From Brachionus plicatilis (lineage: Eukaryota > Rotifera > Eurotatoria > Ploima > Brachionidae): a stretch of 64,000 nucleotides of DNA. Positions 37,301 to 46,572 of this stretch are shown one piece after another. The notes under the pieces were generated by a model. That model was given only the letters and a program-made list of their open reading frames with translations. It had not been told where the DNA came from and did not search any database. Position numbers and translations under genes: made by a program. Position 1 is the stretch's first letter; each line of letters starts with the position of its first letter. Where the stretch lies: contig QEOQ01000515.1 in the NCBI GenBank assembly GCA_010279815.1, positions 277,050 to 341,049 of the forward strand, read 5' to 3'.

Positions 37301-40300
37301 ATATAAAAGTAGTCATTCTATATCTGTGTTAAATTTCATCTGAAACAAACATTCCTTTCATATTTTTTTTTAATTTTAAATTTCGGTCAAGCTTTATTGG
37401 ACACCCGTTAGAAAAAAAATTGTAGAAAAAGCAAATGTTGAAAAAAATATAGAAAATAAAAAACTTTTATTTGAAAGGAATAAATATATAAAAAAAAAAT
37501 TTTTTTAATGAAATTTAAAATGAATGCTAATACTCCGATCGCTAATAGACTCCGGTCTAATAAAAATTTTGAGCTATAAATAAAGATTTTTAGTGAGCAT
37601 TATTATTATTTATTGGTGAACTATCAAAATAGAGAAAAATTAAAATAGAGAAAAATCATCAAAGTTTCAATTTCAATTTCATTAATCAATAGTTTAAATA
37701 TAATATGAAGTCTGATTTGTTAATGTTGTTTGCTGGTAATCTATTAAAGTCAATGACATTAAAAGTTAAAAAAAAAGAAGAAAAGATAAAACGACAAGTT
37801 TTGGATTATAATAAAAACAATTTAGATTTATTTATTCGTGGCTTTGCTAATTTGCTAATTAATTAATTTTTGTCGCTATTTTTTTCTCTAAAATTAAAAT
37901 TCTCTAAAAAGTTTTTTCTCTATCATGAACGTTTACCTATTTATTTATTATTATTATTTATTTGTATATCTGTACCGAGCTAAAGCTCCTCCTGTACCGA
38001 GCCAAAGCATTTTTCAAGGCGAAAGTTTAAAGCGAACAAAAAAAAACTTGTTGAGAAAAACGAAAAATCAAAAGAGTTGTTTCTTCATATGACACTTTAA
38101 CAATTAATTTACATATTGTTGGCTTTGCTAATATATTGGAAAATTCAATAATTAAATAATTTAATTATCATTCTTTCTTCTATATTTATTGATTCGATAT
38201 TTTTTTTCTACATTTTTTTTCTCCACATTCTGATTATCCCCCAATTAAAAAATAACTCATTTTTTCTAACTAACATTTTATTTATTTTTTTTTTAATATT
38301 CTGAAGGAGCATTTTTAATAAATTGGCAATTAATTAAAAGGGATTTTCAAAAAATTATCCTTGGTTTTTACATTTAAATTTTCCTAAAACTCCTTTTTAA
38401 GTAATTGCGAATTTATTAGAATAATTACTTTTCTTGAATGAAAATTTTTTTAGATTTTTTGATTTTGAGATTTTTTTTTCTTCTCTCAAAAATGTAAAAA
38501 TGTAAAAATATAAAAATGTACAATAAATAACATTTTGCCAAAAATGCATAATAGGCAATTCAAATAAACAAGTAATAAAATCTTTTGATCATCAAAAAAA
38601 ATAATTTCTATTGTTAGAAATAAAAAGTTTATTAATAGATATAAAATGCTCAGACTCTATTTTAAATTTTGACAAAATTTTTTTATAATTGTTAATAAAA
38701 AATTTTATCCAATAATCATTTTAAAAAATGTTTTATTTGAAAAAATTTTCTCCCAATTCCAACTCCAAATTAACGATTTAAATTCAATTTAAATAAAGGT
38801 TGCTAATTTAAAAATGAGAATTTATAAAAAATGAAAAAAAAAGATTGACTTGCTTAAAAAATTATTTAAAAATTTATTTAATTAATTAACTCTTCTAAAA
38901 ATTCAACTCGGGTAAAATTTGGTCTAAAAATTAAATAAGATTTTAGCGTTTTTTTAAAATTCTTCTGTTTCCAAATTTTTTTAAGCTTAAGTAGCAATGT
39001 CCATTTAGGCATGAATTCTAATAAAAATTATACACTAAAAATTTTGCTTTTAAGACTCACAAAAAACTGAAAAATGTTCACTTGTCCCTTATGTACATGT
39101 CATGGGCTATGGACCTGGATCCCAAAGGAGTAAACAACCAACTAAAAGAAAGTATTGACAAACGCTACGTAATCGATTCAGACTCAACGTTTGCACGTGA
39201 GCTCGAAACAATAAACACCTGTAAGTTCTAAATTTAAATACTCTTTAGAAAAAAGTTTTCTTTTTATCTTGAAACTTTTTCTTTTTTCAATAAAACAAAA
39301 ATATTTTTGAATTATTTTCATATGACTGTAAAGAGTTTTTTCGAACTGGAGAAAAAAGCATTTAAGGAAGCCAATAATTTAATCTTTTAGACAAAGGAAA
39401 ATTTAGACTTTTCAAATAAATTAAATTTTGAATTTAGTTTTAAATTATTTGATAAATTTTCTATTAAACATTTATTCTTTAATTTAATTATTATTGGAAA
39501 AAAAACTCTCACTTGAAATAATTAAGACTTAAAATACAATTTTTAATTAAAAAGAAGGTGTTTATCAAAAGATCATTAAACTGTGTGACAAATATTATAT
39601 TATTTTTCTTTGAAATGAGAAAAAAAAAATTTTTTAAACTCAAACACTGGAATTTTTTTGTACATTATGTACTAAAGGGGTCCAAAAAACCCCTTACTTA
39701 AATTACCATAATAAATCAAAATATGTTAGAAAATATACTGAATATAAAAATAAATGTCTTTTATTAATTTTGTCTATTTTTATGAAAAAATCTGGAACAA
39801 TTAACGAAAAAAAATATTTTCAAAAATTTTTTTCTAAATTCGTATTACTGGTACTTAACAATTTTTTTAGATTAATTTAAAAGCCTTCTCTCCTACAAGG
39901 ACCAAATTTACGAAAAATTGGTAAAAATAAAAAGGCCAAAAAAAAAAGTTCAATTTTTTGAATTTTTATTATTTTCTAATAAATTTTGAAAAAGTAGTTA
40001 CAATTTATTTGGTTAAATTTTACCAAAAGTTACCTTTTTATTACTAATTTTTACGTAAATCTATGTAAAAAAAAAGGTAAAATATGATTTTAACTTTATT
40101 TTTTTCCTATTTTTTATTTTTATTTTATTTTATTTAATCCTAAGGAGCTTTAGCTCGGTACAGATATACAAATAAATAAATAACACAAATCAAATGTTTG
40201 AACCAATAGCTGCCACGAGAAGTTTACTGAAAAGAGATCAAAAAAAAAGAATCTTATACCTGAAAGTCAGAGTCTCTTAGAAAATGAACCATTAAAGGAA

Positions 40301-43300
40301 CTCAATCAAACTGAAATTTAATTGCCAAATTTTCCAGTTGTTAGAACAATGAACAGACAACTATGCGTTGATTTTCTTAAATCAATAAAGCAATGCCAAT
40401 GGAAAACCTATTCTGAATTTGTAAAATCATTCCAGGAGTTAAGAGTTATAAGTCTAAATGAAAATGATTGGAATTTAATTTTTTTTATGATTAAAATGTT
40501 TTTTAAATGACTTTTTTATTTTCCTTATGACATTTAATTTTATTTTGTCATACCTAATTACTTAAACTTTCTTTTTTTTTTGATCTCTTTTCAGTAAACT
40601 TCTCGTGGCAGCTATTGGTTCAAACATTTGATTTGTGTTATTTATTTATTTGTATATCTGTACCGAGCTAAAGTTCCTTAGGATTAAGTAAAATAAAATA
40701 AAAATAAAAAATAGGGAAAAAATAAAGTTAAAATAATATAAGTTAAAAAGTAGATAAATATTAAAATTTATTTATCTGAGTGTACTAATTATCGTCCATT
40801 TTTGTAAAATTAAAAACGGTCAATTTAAAAGGGTGGTATTTATTGTATCATCAAATATCTAAAATTTATCATCAAAAAATTGAGTAAATAACATCAAAAG
40901 AATGAAATTTTTCGCCAAAATATTTTTAATTTCATTATTTAATTTTTTAAAATTTCATCAAAATAAAATAGATATGAATCAATTAAAATAAATTCATTAT
41001 CAAAAAACACGAAAATTTAGATTAATTAAATGGAAAGTATGCATCAAAAAATTTTTTTTTATTCTAAAATAAAATTATTATTATAACCAAAATCGATTGG
41101 AATATAGCATTGTCAGAATTTTAGTAAATTATTCTGAACAGCAATATAATATAAAATGTTTGCATTTTTAACATTTTGAAAATCTTAGACAATCATTTAA
41201 AATTCTCCTATATTATAACCAATTATTTTTCATTTACATCATCTGGTATTATATTCTTTGATTATTTACAAAATCATCGAAATTTTTGCTAATTTTTTTT
41301 CATATTCAAATCTTGGGCTTTTTTGAACTATCTATTGATTTAATTTGACTTGTGAATTGAAAGATGTCGATTGAAAATAAAATATACAATTATTTGCTAA
41401 CAAAACTACTGGTACAAGTATTCATAAATCATTTGTAAAATTCCATAATTTTTACATAAAATAACGTATTGCTGATTTATTTCAAAGTAATTTAATTTTG
41501 AAGTAAAATTTTAATTAAATGCTTTATTTATTTTTTTTTGAAGCGTAATTTTTTTTTATTTGATTCAGAGAAAAAAAAATTGATGCAAAAAAAATATTTT
41601 GTCAAGTTATTTTTTATTTGTTGTTAAAAAATATTTTTGATGACAAAAATTTAATTTTGGTGGAAAAATTTTTAGGGTATTCCCGGTAGTGTTATGAGCT
41701 GATAACATAAGATGTTATCAAATATTGAGCAACCGATTATGTTATCAAGGTGATAACAACTTTTGTTATCAATAGATTTTGTTATCAGTAATTTAATATT
41801 ATTTAATATTAAAAAAAAAGTGTTACCAATAAACTTATTATGTTATCAAAAAAAATTAAATTTACATTTATATTTATTTATAAAATTGACAAAAGAGAAA
41901 TTATAAAAAAGTTAAAAGTTGTTACATATTTTTAATTAAATATTTTAAACACTCAAACACCGGAGTTTTTTTGTACTCAAACTACTAAAGGGTTCAACTT
42001 TTAACTTTTTTATAATTTCTCTATTATCAATTAAATATATTAAAAAAGTGTCCGAGTCAAAGTCATTATTAAATTAATCTTAAGACTAAAAATACGTTTT
42101 AATTTATTTATGCTTTCTTGCCATGTGAATTTCTATTCCCCTTTCACTATTCAAAAACTGACCACAAAATGTTTAAATTATATAATGTTTAACAAAATTT
42201 TATTCTCAAATTTTAATGCTTATTTTTTTAAGCTTTGAATATTTTAAATTAGCTTAGTAAATTTACATCATTGAAAAAACTATTTATTTCGGTAAACGAT
42301 CAAAATAGAGAAATAAATTTTTAGAGAATAGCTAAATTAGAGAAAAATTTATAGAGAAAAAAATGTGTCAATTAATTAGAGAATATTTTTATTAGAGAAA
42401 AAAATTTACCGAAAAAAAATTACAAAATTTATATTGAAAAAAAAATAGAAAAAGTCTGATAAACTAATTAATTAATTAATATTCCATCAATAAAATTGAA
42501 AATTCAGTAAGGAACAACTCTAAATTTTCTGTTTTATATTCATTAACTTGGCGCTTTATTTTATCTTCTTTTTTTTGTGCTTTACTGCTTGTTGACTTTA
42601 ATTGACTACCTGAAAGCGGAGAATTAATTTGGCTCATTTTTAGTTGAATTTAAACAAGATGAATAAAAAAGCTATTTATTTATATTAAAAATATTGTCTG
42701 TGCTTTTCTCTATATTTTTTCTCTATATTTTTTTCCCTAATTTTTTTTTCTCTATTATACAAATTCTCTAATTTTCTTTTCTCTATTTTATGATTTCTCT
42801 AAACTTGTCTTGACCCTAATTAATTTCTCTAATTTTTTTTTCTCTATTTTGATAGTTCACCTTTATTTCAAATAAAACTAAACATTATGTCATCAAAGCA
42901 TATTTTGTTATCACAAATAAAAATCACAAAAATTTTTTTATTATCAAGTGTACAATTTGTTACAACCGGGGAGACCCAATTTTTATTTTGATGATAAATT
43001 TGAGTAAAAATTTGATGCCAAATTCTGATTTATTTGATAATGAAAATATTTATTCCGAATTTAAAATTCAAAATTTTTGAAAAAATATCTTTTTTTTTTC
43101 CAAAAATCGAAAATTTAAAATTGGTCAAAAAAATAGTTATTTTTAAATTGTTATAAAAAAAAAAACTTTCTTTAATTTTTGATTTTTCGAAAAAAAAACA
43201 TTTTTTCAAAAATTCTGTATTTTGAATTTTACCAAATTTTACCAAAATTATCTCAAAAATATTTAGCATTTGTCTAAAAATTTAATTTATTTAAGCGACA

Positions 43301-43576
43301 CTGGACGCGATCTACGGCGGCACCGAAATCCTGCACACCAATGACGACGACGACGACGACGAAGAAGAAGAGCAGGCCGAGAACACGAGCAGCCAGGCCG
43401 GACCAGTGAACGAACCGATCGACCAGTCCAACAACGACGAAAACAACAACACCAACAACGTCACCCGCGACAACGAGTCGGACGACGACGACCTCATGGA
43501 CAACGAGCAAGGCGGACATGAGCCGCACGCCGACTTCTCCCTAAGACAAAAATTCAAGCCCCGCGGCCAACCGTCC

Positions 43577-43608
<32 letters not shown>

Positions 43609-44320
43609 AGAAGAGCCGGACGACGCACAGCAAACGGACACCTCGGACAACAGCGAACACAACGAGGACGACGACGACGACGACGACGAGGCCGGGTCGG
43701 CGCTCAAGGCCGGTCCGAGCCACTCTGAGGCGGCCGGCCGGCACGACGCGGCCATGGACGCGGCCGCCGACGACGACACCGACGACCCGGCCACCGTCGT
43801 CTCGAACAGCGAAAAATCGCGCGCCAAAAAATCCAAGCGCATCGAGTTCCAGCAGCGCAGCCAGGACGACAGCGACCACGACGCCGACGACCGCCTCGAG
43901 CTCAAGGCCAACACGTCCGCTAGCTTCGTGCTCGTCAACGAGTTCAAGAGCTCGACGTACACGCCCGAGTCGAGCGTGCTGCCCGTCGCCGAGCAACTGA
44001 CGGCGGCGCCCAAGAGCAAAAAAAAGCTCACCAAAAAGCCCGCCAATATGTTCGAGGCGTTCGGCTTCAAAAAGTCGCTGCACATGGGCCCCGAGCGCGA
44101 CGATCCCGAAGACGACGATCAGGTCAACGAAAGCGACCTCATGTCCACCACCATAGACACCACCAAAAACGATACCATACCTTTTTTGAACCAGTCGCAG
44201 ATGTCCGTGAACAAGTCCATCGGCCTCAACAGCAACAGGCACACGAGCTTCGGCCAGAGCTCGGCGCCTGCTGCCCTCCTCAACGACCAGCTCATGGACT
44301 CGGTCGACGAGGACCTCTAG
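28379..44320 (+). CDS. CDC27: CDC27/APC3, TPR subunit of the anaphase-promoting complex, with a long acidic C-terminal extension
   Basis: Scaffold TPR subunit of the APC/C ubiquitin ligase; the TPR superhelix binds the Ile-Arg tail of Cdc20/Cdh1. Exons: 28379-28402, 28485-28560, 28610-29322, 29377-29498, 30916-31112, 35007-36232, 39055-39220, 43296-44320 (TAG). All joins are GT/AG and phase-consistent; 1182 residues against 824 in human. Seen: N-terminal dimerisation TPRs (LALSYYRSGQ, SRFLLAKCCLDLSKYGEAE), a Gln/Asn/Ser-rich linker, then the C-terminal TPR array (STTLWHLQKE, NCFSLHKEHDAAIKFF, NLLGHEYV, LCKFHRASILFSMEEYEKAL, MSWAMDLDPKG, ESIDKRY). The last exon adds about 340 residues rich in Asp runs. 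Unspliced exon 7 would stop at 39232 after about 844 residues, close to the usual length, with AATAAA near 39290. Exons 3, 6 and 8 are strikingly GC-rich. I am sure of exons 1-7 (0.95) and less so of exon 8 (0.65). Confidence 0.9.
29499..30915. other. CDC27 intron 4
   Basis: AT-rich 1.4-kb intron. It contains a 22-bp palindrome, TTATACGCTTTTTAGCGTATAA, near 30331-30357; no element with clear ends seen. Confidence 0.45.
31820..32120 (-). mobile_element. LINE 3'-end fragment in CDC27 intron 5
   Basis: The minus strand shows the 3' tail form shared with the LINE fragment at 51.2 kb: a CATCGC...GCGT stem-loop (31829-31848) followed by an A/T-rich microsatellite tail. Upstream on that strand near 32075-32115 lies an AGGCGATAAGCCGTTCGGGA block of LINE-3'UTR appearance. 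No reading frame is left. Confidence 0.45.
33593..34184. mobile_element. TIR element carrying a 58-codon ORF
   Basis: 592-bp element with long terminal inverted repeats beginning GGGTCTGTTAAAACTCAAGA and continuing about 60 bp with repeated AAGATCA words. No convincing target duplication was found. The interior holds one intact ORF on the minus strand (33789-33965). It lies in CDC27 intron 5. Confidence 0.8.
33789..33965 (-). CDS. 58-residue basic protein inside a TIR element
   Basis: ATG-initiated intact ORF (starts MYYWYSVSSDGDFK) ending KKKVGRPKKNK. The GRP core in a lysine-rich context is AT-hook-like, and a similar end occurs in the ORFs at 34433 and 45194, the latter beside a MULE-type SWIM zinc finger. 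It may be the last exon of a MULE transposase kept in a deletion derivative, or a small DNA-binding protein of the element. I do not recognise the protein; expression is unknown. Confidence 0.45.
   Translation of the reverse strand: MYYWYSVSSDGDFKILPVSELKAISNVNIEPNQHVVEIVNQKTTLKSKKKVGRPKKNK
34225..34272 (+). repeat. LINE 3' tail stem-loop
   Basis: CATCGCCTTCAAGGCGTT forms a perfect 4-bp stem, CGCC/GGCG (34237-34249), and is followed by an AAAT microsatellite tail. It has the same layout as the tail of the LINE fragment at 51234-51247 (minus). Probably a severely truncated insertion. Confidence 0.5.
34433..34763 (-). pseudogene. Transposase-like terminal exon with GRP motif
   Basis: About 110 open codons without ATG, ending REPGRPKNAKRALIKH. 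The first third is repetitive (FSK..., encoded by the TCAGTAAA words), the middle is acidic (DDTDVEAEEIEVPVYKK). A splice acceptor is possible near 34637. The C-terminal GRP...KRALI resembles the ends of MULE-type proteins. No partner exons identified; likely a relic inside CDC27 intron 5. Confidence 0.4.
34917..34923. other. Seven-N gap between G runs
   Basis: The N run is flanked by GGGG and GGGGG in AT-rich DNA 84 bp before CDC27 exon 6, consistent with an unresolved G homopolymer or a misjoin. Confidence 0.95.
36288..37252. mobile_element. TIR element with 37-bp perfect ends and a helix-turn-helix relic
   Basis: Perfect 37-bp terminal inverted repeats (ACCCTGGTGACTTTGAATAC at the left, 36288-36324; complement at 37216-37252) in CDC27 intron 6. 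Near the right end the plus strand reads FKIGKSNKEITEILAC, a stop, then SERTVSRWTKEF: the N-terminal helix-turn-helix typical of Tc1/IS630 transposases, directly abutting the terminus, so the rest of the gene is deleted. No target duplication recognised. Confidence 0.8.
36532..36886. repeat. Long near-perfect hairpin, 151-bp arms
   Basis: Arms 36532-36682 and 36736-36886 are complementary almost without mismatch, with a 53-bp loop. Outer ends are AGGCAATGTG...CACATTGCCT; a GGAAT pentamer sits at both outer edges. The inner arm motif CTGCAAAAACTCTGCAA and the loop text TGCACGCCATTAAAAA recur inside the hAT-like element near 27060-27115. Nested in the 36288-37252 element. Confidence 0.9.
37615..37937. 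mobile_element. GGTGAAC-family TIR element, copy 1
   Basis: 323-bp element: left end GGTGAACTATCAAAATAGAG, right end complementary in part (TTTCTCTATCATGAACGTTTACC). The perfect 8-bp duplication TATTTATT lies on both sides (37607-37614, 37938-37945), although this word is common here. Repeated AATAGAGAAAAA words occupy the subterminal parts. Holds the ORF 37705-37866. Confidence 0.82.
37705..37866 (+). CDS. 53-residue element-encoded protein, copy 1
   Basis: Intact ORF of 53 codons inside the 37615-37937 element. Core KVKKKEEKIKRQVLDYN, then NNLDLFIRGFANLL. The element at 42291-42861 encodes a protein of exactly the same length, with about half of the last 43 residues identical (KAQKKEDKIKRQVNEYK, ENLELFLTEFSILL). 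Charged helix followed by an amphipathic segment; no known domain recognised. Conservation of length and frame against diverged DNA suggests selection on the protein, or recent common descent. Confidence 0.5.
   Translation: MKSDLLMLFAGNLLKSMTLKVKKKEEKIKRQVLDYNKNNLDLFIRGFANLLIN
38330..38539. repeat. Miniature inverted-repeat element, family A copy 3 (left-truncated)
   Basis: Matches the centre and right arm of the copy at 27514-27781 from AATTAATTAAAAGGG to CATTTTGCC; the left terminal arm is missing. It lies in CDC27 intron 6. Confidence 0.8.
40088..40732. mobile_element. TIR element with about 161-bp inverted arms and a 53-codon ORF
   Basis: Arms 40088-40248 and 40572-40732 are nearly perfect complements, including CTCGGTACAGATATACAAAT and GCTGCCACGAGAAGTTTACT. 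Target duplication unclear. Part of the arm (TTTGTATATCTGTACCGAGC) also occurs alone near 37961-37990, so the end sequence is dispersed. The interior holds the ORF 40349-40510. In CDC27 intron 7. Confidence 0.82.
40349..40510 (+). CDS. 53-residue ORF inside a TIR element
   Basis: ATG-initiated ORF (MNRQLCVDFLKSIKQCQWKT...) with a Lys- and Phe-rich end. The frame is also open upstream of the ATG (PNFPVVRT). No similarity to the 53-residue pair at 37705 and 42476 that I can see, and no recognised domain. It may be a remnant of a longer element gene. Confidence 0.35.
   Translation: MNRQLCVDFLKSIKQCQWKTYSEFVKSFQELRVISLNENDWNLIFFMIKMFFK
42291..42861. mobile_element. GGTGAAC-family TIR element, copy 2, nested
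   Basis: 571-bp element with ends GGTAAACGATCAAAATAGAG and the complement of GGTGAACTATCAAAATAGAG, and the perfect 8-bp duplication TTTATTTC (42283-42290, 42862-42869). Many TTAGAGAAAA words lie inside both ends. It is inserted within the 41675-42977 element and carries the minus-strand ORF 42476-42637. Confidence 0.88.
42476..42637 (-). CDS. 53-residue element-encoded protein, copy 2
   Basis: Intact ORF of 53 codons (MSQINSPLSGSQLKSTSSKA, then QKKEDKIKRQVNEYK and ENLELFLTEFSILL). Homologous to the ORF at 37705-37866 in a related element, with identical length. Predicted mostly helical and basic. Role unknown; possibilities are a DNA-binding accessory protein or an exon of the missing transposase. 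Confidence 0.5.
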   Translation of the reverse strand: MSQINSPLSGSQLKSTSSKAQKKEDKIKRQVNEYKTENLELFLTEFSILLMEY

Positions 44321-44560
44321 ACTTTTTTTTTTTTTTTTGTCTCAATCTTAAGCGAATGTGTAACTTTTTTTCTTCTTTTATTTTTTTTTTTTCTCTCTCT
44401 TTTTATTTTGGTCAACGGGGCAACATTTTTTGTTCGGCCCTCTTCTAAAATTTATTTTTGTAATTACAAATTAATGATAATAATAATAAAAAAAAAGAAC
44501 AACTTAAATTTGAAGAAAAAATGTCTTATTTATAGATAAAAAATAAAATTTTAATATATA
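44321..44560. terminator. CDC27 3' flank with polyadenylation signal
   Basis: T/C-rich 3' UTR after the TAG, with AATAATAAAAAA near 44481-44492 as the likely poly(A) signal. Confidence 0.55.
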
Positions 44561-44640
44561 TTTGTTTTTTTTTTTTTTGTTTCAATAGTCTCAATGGGAA
44601 AGGATAATAATTATTGTAGTAGCAATTTGGTTATCCCTAA

Positions 44641-44790
44641 AACGCGGAATGCGGAATTCCGCAAAAAAATACCAAAAAATGGGGCATTATTAAAAAATGT
44701 TTCCGCAAAAAAAACTACTAAAACGCGGAAATTCCGCGTTTTAGTAGTTTTTTTAATTATTGCGGAAAAAGTTGAATTTTGCGGAAAAAG
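44641..44790. repeat. Palindrome cluster built on CGCGGAATTCCGC
   Basis: 44708-44754 is a perfect inverted repeat with 23-bp arms and a one-base centre (core CTACTAAAACGCGGAA). It is preceded by GCGGAATTCCGC at 44651-44662 and followed by repeated TTGCGGAAAAAG words. TTTCCGCGGAATTCCG recurs near 51166-51182. The translation through it is low-complexity and not called a gene. Confidence 0.85.
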
Positions 44791-45193
44791 TTTGCGAAAT
44801 TGGGCTGAAAAGAAAAAAATTAATTTTAATCAATAAATATTATTATTTATTTTATAAACAACAATATGTATTTTTTAATTATTTAAACTAGTTTAATTGT
44901 TTAAACATTTAAAGTCATATTTGCTACATAGCCATGATTTTGCTTTGCCAGATCTTTGATAACTATTGACCTTGGCACATTCAAATATACTTGCTGTACA
45001 GTCAATAAATGGTTTAGATATAAGTAACAATTATAAAATACCGAATTTAACTTCTTTGACAAAATCTAAAAATTCATATTAAAAAGTAGCAAAAATATTT
45101 TTTTTAGTAGAATAAGAAATAATAAAAAAAGTGTGAAAAAAAAAGGAAAAAAGAAAAGACAATCAATTAATCAATTAAATTTGTTTATTTGTT

Positions 45194-45643
45194 TTACTCG
45201 TTTGTTTTATCTTTACGTGGACGTCCTCTGCCTCTTTTTTGAACTAATTGAGTTGAGTTGAAATTTACTGCTTGTAAAACAAACAAGTTATTCGATTCTG
45301 ACTGAATTGTTTGAGTTTCTGTTGTAATTGGGATATCAGTTTGATTTGAAGAAGTTGGCATTGAAAAAAGTTCTTGATTGATTGGACCCATTGAATTTCT
45401 TTCGAGTGCTGGCAATGCTTTCTTTCTGCGACCTTTCGATACGTTTTTCTCAATGCGTAAATCTAAAGTTGGAAATGATAGTAAACCCTTATTGTAACCG
45501 ACACCAATTACATGTTTGCAAACAAATTTTTTCTTCCAACACGGACACGAACATTTACTCAACTGCCAACACTGTTTGCTCATTTCAATTATTTTATGAG
45601 AGTCATTCCATTCTATATACTCAATCAGAAATTTTGAGACATT
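45194..45643 (-). pseudogene. MULE-type transposase C-terminal region (SWIM zinc finger and AT hook)
   Basis: About 149 open codons. EYIEWNDSHKIIEMSKQCW leads into CSCPCWKKKFVCKHVIGVGY, a SWIM-type CxCx(n)CxH zinc finger as found at the end of Mutator-like transposases, followed by a KGRRKKALP basic segment and a terminal AT hook RGRGRPRKDK. An in-frame stop lies immediately upstream at 45644, and no catalytic DDE exons are evident nearby. Either a relic or the last exon of a domesticated gene. Confidence 0.6.
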
Positions 45644-46126
45644 TTAAATTTTTTTTATAATTTTTGGATTTGGATAAAATAATATTTATAGAGTTTTCCT
45701 TATCAGAACTCATGTCAATTATGTTTTAAATAATCATTAATTAAATTGTTAATTAGTTAATACCTCTTAACTTTTTACTACTAATAAAATAAAATTAACA
45801 CCTTTTGCAAATAAAAAAACTGCTAAAAAAAATAAATTATCTATTTTATGATCTGCTATTCAAAAAAAATATAATTGCTACTAGAAGAAATAAATTTGCT
45901 ACTAGCGAAAATATAAGCCAATGGGAAATGGTTAAATTAGCTTAAGTTAGAATAGCTTAATTAAAATAACCAGGTAAAAAAAAAGGCAAGTCAAAATAAC
46001 TAGTTTAAATTAACCAGGTAAAAATAAAAATAGCCAATAGGAAAAAATAACTTGTTCTAAATAACTAATTTTATTTAATAAAAAAATACATCTTTAATTG
46101 TTTATCTTTAATCTTAAATCTATTAA

Positions 46127-46324
46127 TCAGTATTTAACTATTAAAGCCAAATTATGATAGAAATCATCAATTTTCGATTTAATGTAATTAATCAAAAGCT
46201 CTCTAACACGTTTTTCTAACAAAACTTGTTCACATTTACGACTTGGAACTAAACCAGTTTTTAATTTAATGATAGTGTCCACAGTTCTTTTTTGTTCTTT
46301 GCGTGAACACACCGCCAAATACAT
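46127..46324 (-). pseudogene. Unrecognised ORF, possible transposase exon
   Basis: 65 codons (MYLAVCSRKEQKRTVDTIIK...) ending SKIDDFYHNLALIVKY, on the same strand as the SWIM-finger ORF. No domain recognised. The proximity suggests another piece of the same MULE relic, but no splice model could be closed. Confidence 0.3.
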
Positions 46325-46572
46325 TTTAAAGTATTTGCAGAGGAAATTTTATAAAAATGATTCTTGTAGTGAAGTTGTGGCCAATTTGATTAATACTTAT
46401 AGAATTAAAATTGTTTGTTAAATTATCAACATCAATTGCTTGAGCCATCATCATAATTACTCGTAAAAAGAATAAAAAAAGTGAGAGAAATTAGATATTT
46501 TTATTTGCTATTATGATTACGCTATTTTCAAAAAAATAAAAGAGCTACTTGAAATCTATGAATGCAGAATGG

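Larger units (their letters stand above)
41675..42977. mobile_element. Non-autonomous TIR element with TGTTATCA subterminal repeats and 8-bp duplication
   Basis: 1303-bp element in CDC27 intron 7. Ends GGGTATTCCCGGTAGTG and the complement of GGGTCTCCCCGGTTGT, with a perfect 8-bp duplication AATTTTTA (41667-41674, 42978-42985). TGTTATCA or its complement occurs many times within about 150 bp of the left end and again at the right end, as expected of transposase-binding subterminal repeats. Contains the younger element 42291-42861. Confidence 0.82.

Noticed and set aside
43274..44242. Long minus-strand ORFs opposite the last CDC27 exon
   Set aside because: Shadow of the GC-rich Asp-codon repeats of the plus strand; Ser/Val runs are the complement of GAC repeats.
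44594..44836. 80-residue plus-strand ORF
   Set aside because: It runs through the CGCGGAATTCCGC palindrome cluster and is Lys-rich low complexity.
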